A stretch of DNA of 30,656 nt, from contig CAKKTI010000262.1 of the NCBI GenBank assembly GCA_920105805.1, positions 1 through 30,656 of the forward strand, given 5' to 3'. Below are positions 1 through 10,576 of this stretch, piece after piece. A program made the position numbers and the translations under genes. Source of the DNA: Condylostoma magnum (lineage: Eukaryota > Ciliophora > Heterotrichea > Heterotrichida > Condylostomatidae). The notes under the pieces were generated by a model. The model made no database searches. It saw only the letters and a list, made by a program, of their open reading frames with translations, and was not told the origin of the DNA. How positions within the stretch are numbered: the first letter of the stretch is position 1; every line of letters begins with the position of its first letter.

Positions 1-1692
1 GTATCTTTGACCTTTAATATCAATACAGGGTGGATGATAAGTAAAATGATAAGATTTTCCTTAGAAAATTTAAGAAAAGTTTACAGTAATATTAGAATTG
101 TCAATAGCCTAGTTGTTAAACCATTCTTTGATATCTAATGAAGCACTGTGGTATATATATTATTATAGTCCCATTGCTTATAGACAAGAATCTGCATTTG
201 AACCTTCTACTGCAAAAACTAAATAAGGACTAGTTGGACTATCCTAATGAACTGCCTTTTAGTATAGAGATGAATAGAATTCGTCCTTATTATCAATCAG
301 TTTCCCAGCCTATAAGATTAGCCCTTTTTATTCGATTCTTTTTATTATATTGCCTACTTATTTTCTCTGTAGGGCATTTGGCTTTATAATAATCAAGCAT
401 TGCTCGTTATTTATTTCCTATAAAAAGTACCCAGATTGACTGTTTTATACGGAGTTAAACTATGTTTCAAATTAAGCCTTTTTATCCAGCTATAGCCAAT
501 TAATGAAGGCTTTTATTAAATTTTAGGAAATTTGCATTGAAGAGAATAGGTTTTTATCCTATACAACTTGATTTCAATTAGTTTTTACAACTTTTACCTG
601 ACTATTTTGTTAGTTCTAATAATTACATACTACTCTTTGATTCAAACAACTACTTATACTTTCTAAAAACGGAATTGATTGAGATGAAGCAGCAACTGGC
701 TTATTATTCTTTATGAAATATTCAATTATATCCTAAACAGATTGGCTCACTTGATTGATATTAAAATCAATTATAATTCCATCGTATTTATCAAAGTTAT
801 TTACTCTTCCACTTTTTAATATTGTTTTAACTGTTATTCTCCTATGTGCAATTAACTTATTTGTAATATGATTGCCTTGATCCCAGGAATAAGTTATAAG
901 CAAAATATATCTTTTATGGTCTCCCTTTACGGGCTGAACAAACTCTATTTGATTTTTGAGGATTAGGTGATTTTATATATTTTGTATTACTTGCTATTAT
1001 GTGTTAAATAACAAATACTCCAGGTCCTCAAAAGCAATCATTATAGGCTTCTCTTGCTCTTTTATAGTAATCATACCAGATCGTAAAGTAATATCCATTC
1101 CATCACAGGTAGAGAACTTAATGTACTAATCACTACCTACTTAATTCTAAATCAATTATTTTTAATCATCTTATAAAACTTATACGGGCTATTTAACACT
1201 ACTTACAGCTTATTACGCAACTTCCTATTGAATTGGCTAAGCAGTTTCTTTACCCATAACATCTTTAAAGCTTGATATAAGTTAGGATACTTACTTATTA
1301 ACTATATCACCTACATTTTCATCAGAATTATGCTTGTTACTACTTGACAAAATTATATTGATTTATTTTGATAATCCTCTCGTCTTTTAAGGTTTATTTT
1401 AAGCTTATGGTAAAGATTTATGATGTAACGGAGTTAGTTTATAAGGTAATCTTCTATTACCTATGGCCTATCATTAATGAAATGTTGTGAATATTTGGCT
1501 TGGCCGATCGTAAAGACTATAGAAGCTTCTAACGTTTCCGTGATTTTGAGTGTAATTTGAGTTAGATGAGTATCTGGGTCCTTTGCTCTTTTCTCTTGAA
1601 TTAAGGCTTCTTGTATTACTTTATGGTTTGTAGGGGCTGTAGAGTTAAAGAGGTAATAGTTTAGAAGGCTTCTGAAAGGGTCCTTACTTCAT
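1..1692 (-). CDS. NDP-kinase-domain protein, C-terminus cut by window edge
   Basis: At least 564 codons run in one frame off the left edge. Near residues 428-530 there is a nucleoside diphosphate kinase-like stretch: EQCLIIIKPNALQRK, then GNIIKRIEQKG, YLVFAVEGSNA and YHSASLDIKEWF. These match the first strand (xxxIKPDAVxR), the following helix, the VWxGxxA segment and the end of the NDK fold. The His in YHSAS may be the phospho-histidine of the HGSD motif, but the region before it is shorter than in the classical enzyme, so activity is uncertain. Residues 1-190 are Gln/Ser-rich and look disordered; residues 190-330 are ordered but unrecognised. Two in-frame TGA codons (around 1471 and 573) are read as Trp. 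The domain set resembles NME-family ciliary proteins rather than the free housekeeping enzyme, but that is inference. The start (ATG 1690-1692) is the first Met before continuous protein-like sequence. Confidence 0.6.
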
Positions 1693-1870
1693 ATTTATGT
1701 GTAATAGGTATATAATGTAGTAGTTTATTATTATGTTTAGATTATGTTATGTATTCTTGTTGTATTATGTTAGTTTATTAGATTGATATTCAGTAGAAGC
1801 AGTACATTTTATTTATTGTTGATTTTATATTAAGTGTTGAACAAATATACAAATAATATAACAATTACCA

Positions 1871-2968
1871 TTAAAGTTGTTTACTATAAGGACAATTTTT
1901 CTTGATATGACCTTTCTATTTGCAATAAAAGCAGCTAATTTTAATTATCGGTATATTGCATTCCTTTTAAAAGTGTCCATACTTATTACAGTTATAGCAT
2001 TGTATTTTATTTTTTCAACAATTATTATATAAATGACCAGTCTTCTAGCATTTAAAGCACTTATTAATTTATGCATACAATAAAAGATCCTCAGATACCT
2101 TTCTTTCTATATTTTCCCTATTAGGACACTCTCTAGAATGATGCCCTTCTTGCCCACATTATAAACAACCAATATATCCTCGCATAATAAATATAATAAT
2201 GGGGACTATAGACTATATTAGTTAATAACCATTTTAAGAATATGCAAACTTCTTGGATAGCGTTTTTGGACTTGAGTAACCAACAGTTTTTGCAAGACAT
2301 CTCGGATGATTGCAATCAAAATCTTGAATAGTTTGTTTAAAGCTATTAAACATCTTTTACACGTCAGCTATTCCTAAAGCAACTCAAAAATTGATTAAGA
2401 TATCTGTGCTATCCCTAAAAATAGGTGTTTTAACTTTAGGCCAGCAATTATTGGTATAAAATTGCAACTTAGAAAATTAATCGTAAAAATCTACGGCTCT
2501 ATATCCCTCAGCTTCAATTTACACCTATCTTAGCTGCAATTCTTATACATAAGGAAGCTAAATGAAACTGTTAATATCTAAATCTAGTAGCTCTGAATGA
2601 AACATAGATAGAACTCTAGTTTCCTATTCATTTTTAACAACTAATCCTATAAAATCCCACTCACTTAATCTATATAAATCTTAATTTCCCTTATATCTAA
2701 CATAACTTTTAACAATTTAGCTGATATAGCACCTTACAAATTATCCGGGAGTCATACAACCATTGCAATTTTACTTAACAAATATAATATCTCCACTCCC
2801 AGCATTTTCTTTATATAGCTGCAAGTCCTATTACAATGCTTCCTAGTACAACACTCTATTTTTCCAGCTAAAGTACTGTCCAATTGCTTAATAGCTCAAA
2901 TAGAGGCAAGTAGGTAAATAAACTATCCTAACAAACCTTTTACCATAACGACTAAAGTAATACTCCAT
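1871..2968 (-). CDS. Four-zinc-knuckle (CCHC) protein
   Basis: A 365-residue frame with four CX2CX4HX4C knuckles at its C-terminus: CLQCGQEGHHSREC, CFKCQKTGHLYNNC, CYNCNKYGHFQKEC and CFYCKQKGHIKKNC. Such arrays bind single-stranded nucleic acid, as in CNBP and the TRAMP subunits Air1/2. The N-terminal 270 residues are aromatic-rich, include further Cys residues, and are not recognised. TGA occurs in frame twice (once between knuckles 2 and 3) and is read as Trp. The end is placed at TAA 1871-1873, just after the last knuckle, because the sequence beyond turns AT-rich and non-coding in character; the next in-frame TGA is at 1790-1792. The start lies 27 bp after the kinesin stop on the same strand. 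Nothing around it looks like a protease, reverse transcriptase or integrase, so I take it as a host gene. Confidence 0.62.
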
Positions 2969-2995
2969 TTGTTTATAATAATTATTATTTTTTCA

Positions 2996-5047
2996 TTAAA
3001 CTTGCTTGTTTTCGTCTATACGAAAAGGGGAAAAAAGTTAAACTGAAGTTTCTCCACCCTTTATTGATCTTTTTACACGTCTTTAAGGTGCAATATCTCT
3101 AAATTCCTGTAGTTCTTCTAACAAACAGTCATTTCTGTGCTTATAGTTTGCAATGTGATTTCTAGCGGCCTGTAGTTACTTTTCTAATTGAACAACGCGT
3201 TCAGTCTTTCTATTTAGCTTTTTCTCGTATACTTACTAATCAGTTTTTATAATCTGATTTTGATTTTGTAGTTAATTGTACATTAGGGTCAATTACTCAA
3301 GATTTCTTTGCAGTGAGTTAAACTTTCTGCTGTTACTAGGAATTTACCTAGAGTTATTTTCCTTTAAGACATCAACTAAGGAAATGTTAGAAATGCTTGA
3401 ATCGGAGTCAAAGGTCAATTGTTATAGTTTCTCCTTTGAAATTTAGTACTTATTATTGATTTCATCTAGTTTTACTTGAAACTTGTTCTGATTTTGCTGT
3501 AAATTAGAGATTTCTTGCTCATGAAGCTTTCTTATATTTTCTAATTGCTCGTTTTTTTCATCCTTATCCATGAGTTAATCTTCTAAGCTTTCAATCCTAG
3601 CATTAGATCCCATGAACTTCTCATTTAAAGTATCATTTTCTTGTATCAAATTAGTATTTTTCTACCTTAGCATTTCAATTTCAGCCGTTAATACAGCCGT
3701 TCTTTAGACATGCTGAGCGATGAAATGCCTTTCTTTTTGTAATTAAACCTGCAACTCTTCCTATTTAATATTTTAAACCTTCCTAGTTTACTTCTTCCCA
3801 CCTTTTACCTTAGGAACTGACAAATTATGCTTTAAAAGTACTTGCTCACATATCAAAATTTTCTACTCTTACGCTTATATAGTCTGCTATGCCTTCTCCA
3901 ACAGCATCCTCATTTCATTATTAGACAATTCTCTATTAATAACAGGTTTATTCTTAACAGACTTCGCTCTAACTCCAAACCTCAGTGTACTCAAGGTCTC
4001 TCCTATATTATAAACCGAAGGACTGCAGGTAACAATTAAAACAGTCCTTGAATTGCCTCCAAGTGACTCCTACAACAGTCGAGTTAGCTTGGAATCCCTA
4101 TAAGGTATATGTGAGGACACACCATCAGTAAGTGAGTGTATAACATGCCCCAGAGTAGACAGCGATTTGTTTATGATCTTTGCCTCATCTAATCTTTTCC
4201 CACTCGCTCCTGTTTTCCCTACCTTTTCAGACCCTGCTAAATCGACTAAGTGCAGTCTGCTAGTCTACGCGTAGTTTTCTGAGGTAGAGGATTAGATTAT
4301 AGTCAGAGTAAAGATTGCGTGGGATCTAGAAGATGTGTTATTCATTGAATTAGAGCCAGTTTCCCTACGTCTTGAGCCGACCTTTAGCAAGTTAAAGATC
4401 TCTGTTGGATTAGAAGCATAGTGCTGTCTTATATCTTGCAAATACATTCCTTTCTCTTTAGATTAATGTAGCTTTAAAGCAGGACGGTTTTGTTGTAGAA
4501 GGTCGTAGATTTGTTCCATATAAATCTCACAGTATTGGGCCTTTATGGTAAACTCTAAGTCAGTGGGCCCGTGTTAGATATAATTAAAAAGATCTGCTAT
4601 GATTCTAGGAATTATGCCTTTTGACTCCTAAACAAAGGGTATCGGACCAGTCATTGTGTATGTTTTTCCTGATGAAGTTTGCCCATATGCTAAAATTGTA
4701 CCATTGAAGCCTTGTAAAACGGATTCAAGTATCTGTTTTCCTGCTATTTCATATATAGCTTTTTAGTTCATCTCTGGGCGAAAAACATAGTCAAAGTTAT
4801 ACAGATTTTACTACTGCTGGTTTTGCTGGTCAATTATTTAGATTGTTTGCTGATCGTGAAAAACAGTGCACAGAGTGGTGTCGTATTATTATTCTTAGGC
4901 ATTTAAAGGGCGGAAGCGACACATTACACTTATGTTTCCTCTGTGTTCATCTATTGACATACTTTCTGATGGAATACTGCGCGCAGGGGACTGTCTTTGT
5001 CCCCTGAACTTAACCGGAGTTATTGATTTTCTTGAACGAATATTCAT
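2996..5047 (-). CDS. Kinesin-1-like motor protein
   Basis: Microtubule motor of 683 residues. The motor domain begins at VMCRFRPLN (about residue 42) and carries the P-loop GQTSSGKT (residues 122-129), switch I NNTSSRSH, switch [10 protein letters not shown] and the [19 protein letters not shown] segment. GQTSSGKT and the CRFRPLN start are typical of conventional kinesin-1. From about residue 370 the chain is a long Gln/Glu/Lys-rich coiled coil, ending in a short basic tail. The start at ATG 5045-5047 adds a basic Arg/Ser/Pro N-terminal extension (MNIRSRKS...); a later ATG at 4958-4960 is possible. The end is TAA 2996-2998, directly followed by TGA. The tail is shorter than in animal KIF5, and no light-chain-binding region is evident. 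No intron is needed. Confidence 0.9.
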
Positions 5048-5282
5048 TTTTAAAAATTTAACCGATTTTTTCTGTTGTGCAATTTCGATTGATTTTAATT
5101 TAATGGTTTTAATGATTTTTGTGTTAAGTCTGTACAGTTTGTTATTGCATTAGAAGTTTTATTAGACATGTTTTATAAAATTGCTGTATGAGTGGTATAA
5201 AAGCTTTTTAAACTATTAGATGCATTAATATGGTAAATATTACTTTTAAAAGCAGATTTATTATAATTTTACTAATAAGAAA
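5048..5282. promoter_or_regulatory. Divergent spacer between kinesin and DHHC genes
   Basis: A 235-bp AT-rich stretch between two genes transcribed apart, the longest spacer in the window. No convincing protein or RNA gene is visible. It presumably holds both promoters, but no specific element could be recognised. The part next to the kinesin is Lys-codon-rich in the kinesin frame, but it has no upstream Met. Confidence 0.4.
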
Positions 5283-6143
5283 ATGTTGGATCCAGCTGAG
5301 ATGAAATTAAATTTCTCATTTCCCTATTACTATAATCTATTCTAAATGTGTACAGCTCCTCTTTTCTTATACTATGTAATTTATAAGCAGCCTATATTCT
5401 AGCAACCTTTAGAATTCCCAGAACTTTACCCGAAATACTATGCCCAGGCTTATTTTGTGTAATTTTTTATTGTGGCCTTTCTATCTATAAGTAGCTTAAT
5501 AATTACGAGACATACTAACCCAGGATCAATCTACCCCGCTATTTTTAATGGAAGTGATTCATGTGAAAGGTGCTAGATTGAATGCAGGCCTAAACGATCC
5601 CATCATTGCTCCACTTGTCACTAATGCACAATAAGAATGGATCATCACTGTGTTTGGACTAATCGCTGCATTGGAATTAGAAACTACAAAGCCTTTTTGC
5701 TGTACTTGGTATATTTAATAATCGGAGGAACACAGTATACTTACTTCTTTATAGACTATTTATCTGGTGATGGCCCTGATTATTTACAGTGGTTTATTTT
5801 AAAAGTGATATTCGTAGTTCATGGAATTCCATGTATTATAGTTACAGCTTATTCCTACTTTTTAATATACACACATCTCAACTAGATTTACAATAATGTA
5901 ACCACTATAGAAGCCTTAAAGGGTGCCAGATGGTATGCGAGCATTCTTTGCTGCAGCAACTAACAATCCGGCTCAAAGTATGACTTAGGATTTGTGTCAA
6001 ACTTTCTGGAAGTGTTTGGCACTGATATATACTTTTGACTTATTCCAACAATTCCCTACAACCAAAGATATGAAAGTGATATTCCAGAAGTGCCACCCCT
6101 CACACTCCAAGAAGAAAGCAAATTAGTATACAGCAATCCATAA
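5283..6143 (+). CDS. DHHC palmitoyltransferase
   Basis: Protein S-acyltransferase of 286 residues. The Cys-rich domain reads CERCQIECRPKRSHHC, followed by CHQCTIRMDHHCVW and NRCIG; the catalytic D-H-H-C is residues 120-123, and Cys 123 carries the acyl intermediate. Hydrophobic segments lie before it (about residues 12-32 and 48-70) and after it (about 135-155 and 170-195), giving the usual four-helix layout in a Golgi or plasma-membrane enzyme. In-frame TGA at 6036-6038 reads as Trp in FGTDIYFWLIP, where relatives such as ZDHHC2 have a Trp (..YWLLP). The end is put at TAA 6141-6143: no in-frame TGA occurs before the frame runs some 300 bases into UNC119, so a TAR codon must terminate. The next gene starts 32 bp later on the same strand. 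Confidence 0.92.
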
Positions 6144-6175
6144 TTTTAGATAATTCTTGAATACATCTCTAAAAA

Positions 6176-6736
6176 ATGGAAGAGATTACTCCAGAAAGTG
6201 TCCTAAACCTAAGAGAAGCCACTTCAAATTTTCTGTGTCCAATTTCCGCAAACACATATAACATAGAATTCCTTTGCTTTAGTGTAAGAGATCTCGACTC
6301 AGGACAGCTCCTCTTTGAAGTAAAACGTGACGAAGATGAAGAAATCTAAGAAAATGAGATAGATGCTTAACAACCAGAGGATGATGAAAATCGTACAATA
6401 AAGTACTAATTTGGCCCAGATTTTCTAAAACTCCGAAGCATTGGAAGTACTTTGCAATTTAAAGTAGGAAACAGGGAAGTCAGGAATCTCAGAATGATTG
6501 AAAGACACTATTTTAGAGACCGTCTTCTTAAAAATTTTGATTTTAATTTAGACTTTTGTATACCCAACTCCGTTAACTCCTGGGAGATTCTATACGAAGT
6601 ACCAGAACTACCCGCTGAGCTAGAGCAAGAAATCATTGATAATCCTTGGGATACCAAAAGTGATAGCTTTTATTTCGTAGAAGGTCAATTAATCATGCAT
6701 AACAAGGCTGAGTACTCGTATGCTCCTTTCGATTAG
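6176..6736 (+). CDS. UNC119: UNC119 lipid-binding chaperone
   Basis: A 186-residue protein matching UNC119 almost end to end: the TPESVLNLREATSNFLCP start, FSVRDLDSGQLLFEV, then NLRMIERHYFRDRLLKNFDF, FCIPNSVNSWE, KSDSFYFVEGQLIMHNKAEYSY. UNC119 is an immunoglobulin-like beta-sandwich that holds the myristoylated N-terminus of cargo and delivers it to cilia, with ARL3 as release factor. The acidic loop after the first strands (KRDEDEE...) replaces the vertebrate linker. The end is TAG 6734-6736, matching where animal UNC119 ends after SYS...; a reading through to TGA 6752-6754 would add six residues and leave only 7 bp before the next start. It is co-oriented with the palmitoyltransferase gene upstream and CFAP96 downstream. 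Confidence 0.93.
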
Positions 6737-6761
6737 CTTAGAAATTATTCGTGATTTTAAT

Positions 6762-7691
6762 ATGGAGGAAAGTTAAGCTTAGACTATGAGGTAAAGAAAC
6801 TTCTAGGATTCTTTACAAAACTCGTAAAAGTAAAAGTTTGGAATGTTTTCGTATATAGGCCCACTGGCAATTTCAGATAACTCATATGATGTTAGGAGAA
6901 ATGTTCCTAGAAATGAAAACGGAACAGTTAAATTATAAGAGAGGAACTTCTATACTTCTCCGGTTAAAAAGGGAATTACAAAGGATGCTTATTTCTCTGA
7001 TACTTCTTTTATTTCAATTGGAGATAATTATAAAGACTAAGAGTCTCCACATAAGAAAGAATATTAACGTGTATAAAGACTAAAGAAATTACATGAAAAA
7101 GGATTCAGAGTAAATGCTTCTACTGACTTAACAGCAACTAATTACGAACATTTACCAGATCCTGTATAAGAAAAACGGTCTAGAAGAAATCCCGAGGGAG
7201 GAGTGGAGATTTCACCTAGAAATATAGTAGTTTCTCCTGTTAGAAAGGGAAAATACGAGTTATTCAACAAATACCCGGAATACATATCAGATCCATATGA
7301 TAGAGCAGCTGAAATTTAAAAGGCTGAGTAGAAAAGGAATCAATAGAAGATAGTAGCTCCTTTTAGAGGAGCTGGGGCTACCAACTCCACGTTTTGGAAG
7401 GATTAGAAAGTATATGATGATCATCATATTCCCTAGAAAAACATTATATCAAAGGCTAGAAGCCAATCCATTGAAAGGGCCTTTTTCCCTCCCAGTTCTC
7501 CTAAAAAAGGAGTATTAGGAGCCACGTTTAATAAATATCCCGAGTATTTACCTGATCCTATACCTGTTGTTACTAGATAAGAAAGATAAGAAATTAAAGG
7601 GTGAAAGTAGCCTTCTGGGAGGTATTCATAACCCTCACCGTCCATACTAAGGTTTAAAACAAATGTTTTGCAATTATCAAGGAGATTTTGA
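6762..7691 (+). CDS. CFAP96: CFAP96 (C4orf47-type) ciliary protein
   Basis: A 309-residue protein with the signature of C4orf47/CFAP96: KFGMFSYIGPLAISDNSY near the N-terminus, FYTSPVKKG, then repeated units of the form SPxxKG...F.KYPEYxxDP (SPVRKGKYELFNKYPEYI and SPKKGVLGATFNKYPEYLP). It is rich in Pro, basic and Tyr residues, with few helices predicted, as expected for a microtubule- or basal-body-associated protein. Function is inferred from the family, which localises to cilia and centrosomes. In-frame TGA 7602-7604 is read as Trp (KGWKQPSG). The end is TGA 7689-7691, 10 bp from the stop of the convergent RING gene. If TGA 7602 were the stop, about 28 residues would be lost. Confidence 0.82.
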
Positions 7692-7701
7692 GATTATATT
7701 A

Positions 7702-8565
7702 CTAAGTTTTTAGGTGTATTTTCAATGCTCCAACCGTCAATTTTTGAAAGTTTATTTTCTAGTTTTCTGTAGTTTTAACGCAGCTTTTTCTGTACATTTG
7801 GCATTTTTCTCATAAATTGGCCTGTTTTTTAGCTGAAAGTATGCTTAATGCTTTTGTACTTTTCATTCCTTGAGAGTTGGTTAGATAAATATTGTACTGG
7901 TGGGAACTTTGAATTGGTAGCTATGGGATTTTGCCTTCTTTTATTTAAATAATGTTAAAGTCTTTATAATTTTCTTACCTTTGATTAAACATTCAGCTTT
8001 TAGTAACTATTATTTTACGATAGATAAGGAATTTACTTTAAATAGCTTTAGCTTGCATTATGTGACCTTAATACAACCTTTTTAATATTCTTTTATACTT
8101 GTTCAATCTTCTAATCTTTCTTCTATATTCTTAAGATTAATGCAGGACTAGATAAATCTAATTACATATTTAATACTAATATTGTGAATTGAACAGTTTT
8201 GAGAATTCATCATCATCTAGATCTTCTACTTATACATTGAACTAATTCCAATGACTCTCTTAAACAAAAGGCTTTATAGGAGAAGGGCCGCCAGTATTAC
8301 AAATAGTTAAATTAGAATCTAACTTAATTTAATCAATAAGCTCACTAGCCTACACGTTAATTTTTCAATTTTACTATCTCCTACTCCTAATTCTCCTTTT
8401 ACACAAAGGACACGAAAATGAGGGAATTCCTTCTTATCTTTTGTTAAAATCCTACAAGCTTAAAATACAATCCTTACAAAACATATGCCCACAATCAACA
8501 GTAACCGGTTTGTTTAACTCTGATATGCAAATACAACATAAAATGTAGTCTTTAAGCCGATACAT
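7702..8565 (-). CDS. RING-finger protein, likely E3 ubiquitin ligase
   Basis: A 287-residue protein with an N-terminal C3HC4 RING: LCCICISELNKPVTVDCGHM, then FCKDC and CPLCKRRI. The arrangement is that of TRIM- and RNF-type ligases, which recruit an E2 enzyme. No B-box is seen. The middle (residues 100-150) is acidic and Asn/Gln-rich (VEDLDDDEFSK). A basic stretch that could form a helix follows (EYRRKIRRLNKYKRILKRLY), and the C-terminus is Lys/Gln-rich. At least three in-frame TGA codons are read as Trp, including QNWKIN just after the RING. The end is TAG TAA (7702-7704 and onward), 10 bp from the CFAP96 stop. The start codon is 27 bp from the divergent PAM2 gene. The substrate is unknown. 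Confidence 0.78.
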
Positions 8566-8592
8566 TTTATAAGTTTAAATGTATGTAAAAAT

Positions 8593-8802
8593 ATGAGTTA
8601 TATTGACAGTGATGATGACTTTTTCTAACTTTCTGATGATAGTTGCTCTTATCACTCAGAGGAAGAAGTTGTATTGCCTCCGAGAAGAGCCCAACCTGCC
8701 TCTGCTTTTAAATAAGAAAATGTATAGTTTAATCTTCAAGCTGATGAGTTTGTGCCGTCATTTGATTTCAGTGCTCCGGCCTTTGAATTTAATAAAAATT
8801 GA
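8593..8802 (+). CDS. Small acidic protein with a PAM2 motif
   Basis: A 69-residue protein beginning MSYIDSDDDFFQLSDDSCSY, strongly acidic over its first 26 residues. Near the C-terminus it carries FNLQADEFVP (residues 46-55, bases 8728-8757). This fits the PAM2 consensus (hydrophobic-N-x-x-A-x-E-F-x-P), the peptide that docks into the MLLE domain of poly(A)-binding protein. A weaker echo, APAFEF, follows. PAM2 peptides occur in eRF3, Paip1/2, Tob and deadenylase proteins; a short acidic protein with PAM2 most resembles Paip2, but no PAM1 can be claimed. The end is TGA 8800-8802; a Trp reading there would run into the BTB gene out of frame. The start lies 27 bp from the divergent RING gene. 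Being short, it rests on acidity, motif and fit to the spacing. Confidence 0.6.
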
Positions 8803-8845
8803 TTTAAAGTTCTTAGTTTGTTTGAATTGTATATAAAATTGTACT

Positions 8846-10564
8846 ATGGAAGCAGTGTCATTTACAGGTATGGAAAATTATATTGATAATGAAGTTTTAG
8901 CTGATTGTACTGTTTAAACACCTGATAAATAGTTTAAAGCTCATAAAATTGTATTAACTGCGGCTAGTAAGTTTTTCTATGAGTAATTTGTACAGTAGAA
9001 AGTTGATTCTGTATAAATTCCTGAGCCAGTATAGGCAAAGTATGTAGGAAGTATAAAGCCGTTGGATGTTTTCCCTATTGTTTTAAAGTTTTTATATGCG
9101 AATTAGTCAGATTATACATTAAAATAATCGCTGAATGCATCAACTGCTTTTCCATTATTCTCTTTAGCCTAAGTGCTGGGAATTCCTAAATTATTGCAAT
9201 GTGTTGGTATTTTTATAGGAGAAAATGTACTAAATGATTAAAACGCAGCAGAGATATTATATGAAGCTATTAAATTTGATAATTTAGAGTTGAAATAATA
9301 AGCCATTGATAGAGTTTAATAAAATTTTGAATAAATAATACAGCGATCTCAAGGTATGGATGCTTTATTATCTCTACCATTACAGGATATATAAAGAATC
9401 ACTGAGTCGGATAGTTTAAATATTACATCAGAAAGCCTTTTGTTTAACTTTATTGTGAGTTATATACAAAAAAGAGAAGGTTTACCAGAAGAGGAAGAGG
9501 AGTAATAAGAGTAATAGGATTTAAATCTGCATTAAGTGGTTGAAAAGCGATTAAAACTTGTGAAATTATCAGATATGGACAAACTCTCCATTTTAGTAAC
9601 TGTAAGATTTCCATATTTAACACACAGTGAGCTACTAAATTCTGCCTAGGATCCTCTATTACAACCAGCTAAAGATTTAATACTAGAAGGTCTATCAGTA
9701 CAGCTTTCAAGACTGCAGCACTCTGAGGCTAAATACTCATATAAAGTAAACCACACTCCTCGAGACTCATATAAATAACAAAATTAACTACAGCCTGATA
9801 CATTATCTTAGCCAGATATGCATGATTATCAGGCAGCAAAGACTTGGGGAGGGGTAGATACTTAGTATGATAACAGATACATGATGTCTAGTACAGTAAG
9901 TTTATATAACACACTCCCAAGACCTCCTTAGTAGTTCCCAAGAAACTCAAAATTTGAATTATCCCCATAGCCTTAAGAATTCATATACTAACACGACTTA
10001 GACGACAACGGTGCTTTATACTATCTAGGATCATTTGGTAAAACACGGCAATACAGCAATCCTCATACTCTAGGAATTGTCCTGGCCTTCTGTTCAAGCA
10101 TAGGGTTTGGTAACATAGAAGACTTCGTGGGCAGATAAGCAACTGGCCTTAGAACCTAAAATGAAGTAAACTCGTACTTCGGAGTGGATCTAGGCTCGGG
10201 AAGACTTATATCCCCAACAGCCTACACCCTGAGAAATAGAAAATCAAGTACCAATGTGTGTCTTAACTGGTAACTTGAGGGTTCAAAGGACCGTTAAAAC
10301 TGGAAAATTTTGGACAGGAGAATCCACGAGTCAGGTGACTAAGATTTTGACAGACAAATGCAGAATGAGCGTGAATCTCTGAAAATACCCGGAGCAACCA
10401 CCACCTGGGGCATATCCGAGGATTCGATATAGTCTCTAGACGGTTATGAAGGTTTTCGTTACTTCCGCATCGTTTAAATCGGGAAAAACTCTTCCTAATA
10501 ATACAATCTCGGGCTATCAGGTATAGAGCTATATGGAAAAGTGATAGCTGGAAGTTGGCCTTAG
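8846..10564 (+). CDS. BTB-BACK protein with discoidin-like C-terminal domain
   Basis: A 572-residue protein. Residues about 17-120 form a BTB/POZ domain (DCTVQTPDKQFKAHKIVL, with AASKFFYEQF). Residues about 125-230 form a BACK-like helical region (AAEILYEAIKFDNLELKQQA). A Gln/Pro-rich linker follows, with an acidic run near residue 218. Residues about 405-568 form an F5/8-type (discoidin-like) beta domain: AYTLRNRKSS, NWQLEGSKDRQNWKIL, TTTWGISED, GFRYFRIVQIGKNSS, LGLSGIELYG. This BTB plus galactose-binding-like layout occurs in BTBD9-type and many ciliate proteins; such proteins often serve as cullin-3 adaptors. The end is TAG 10562-10564, right after the last conserved strand and 12 bp before the stop of the convergent MARCH gene. 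There is no in-frame TGA before that neighbour. Confidence 0.87.
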
Positions 10565-10576
10565 TTAAATATTTTA

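Noticed and set aside
2133-2315. Short minus-strand frame with a CxxC motif (MSCKNCWLL)
   Set aside because: It lies in another frame inside the zinc-knuckle gene, whose own frame carries through to the knuckles.
1871-2968. Zinc knuckles as the remains of a retroelement capsid gene
   Set aside because: No protease, polymerase, integrase or end repeats are seen nearby, the frame is intact and fits snugly between host genes.
4932-5153. Plus-strand hydrophobic frame across the kinesin start
   Set aside because: It overlaps the kinesin N-terminal extension, which is basic and in frame with the motor, and has no homology or fitting start.
6144-6500. C-terminal extension of the DHHC protein by reading TAA 6141 as Gln
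   Set aside because: It would overlap UNC119 out of frame for some 300 bases; ending at TAA 6141 leaves a normal 32-bp spacer.
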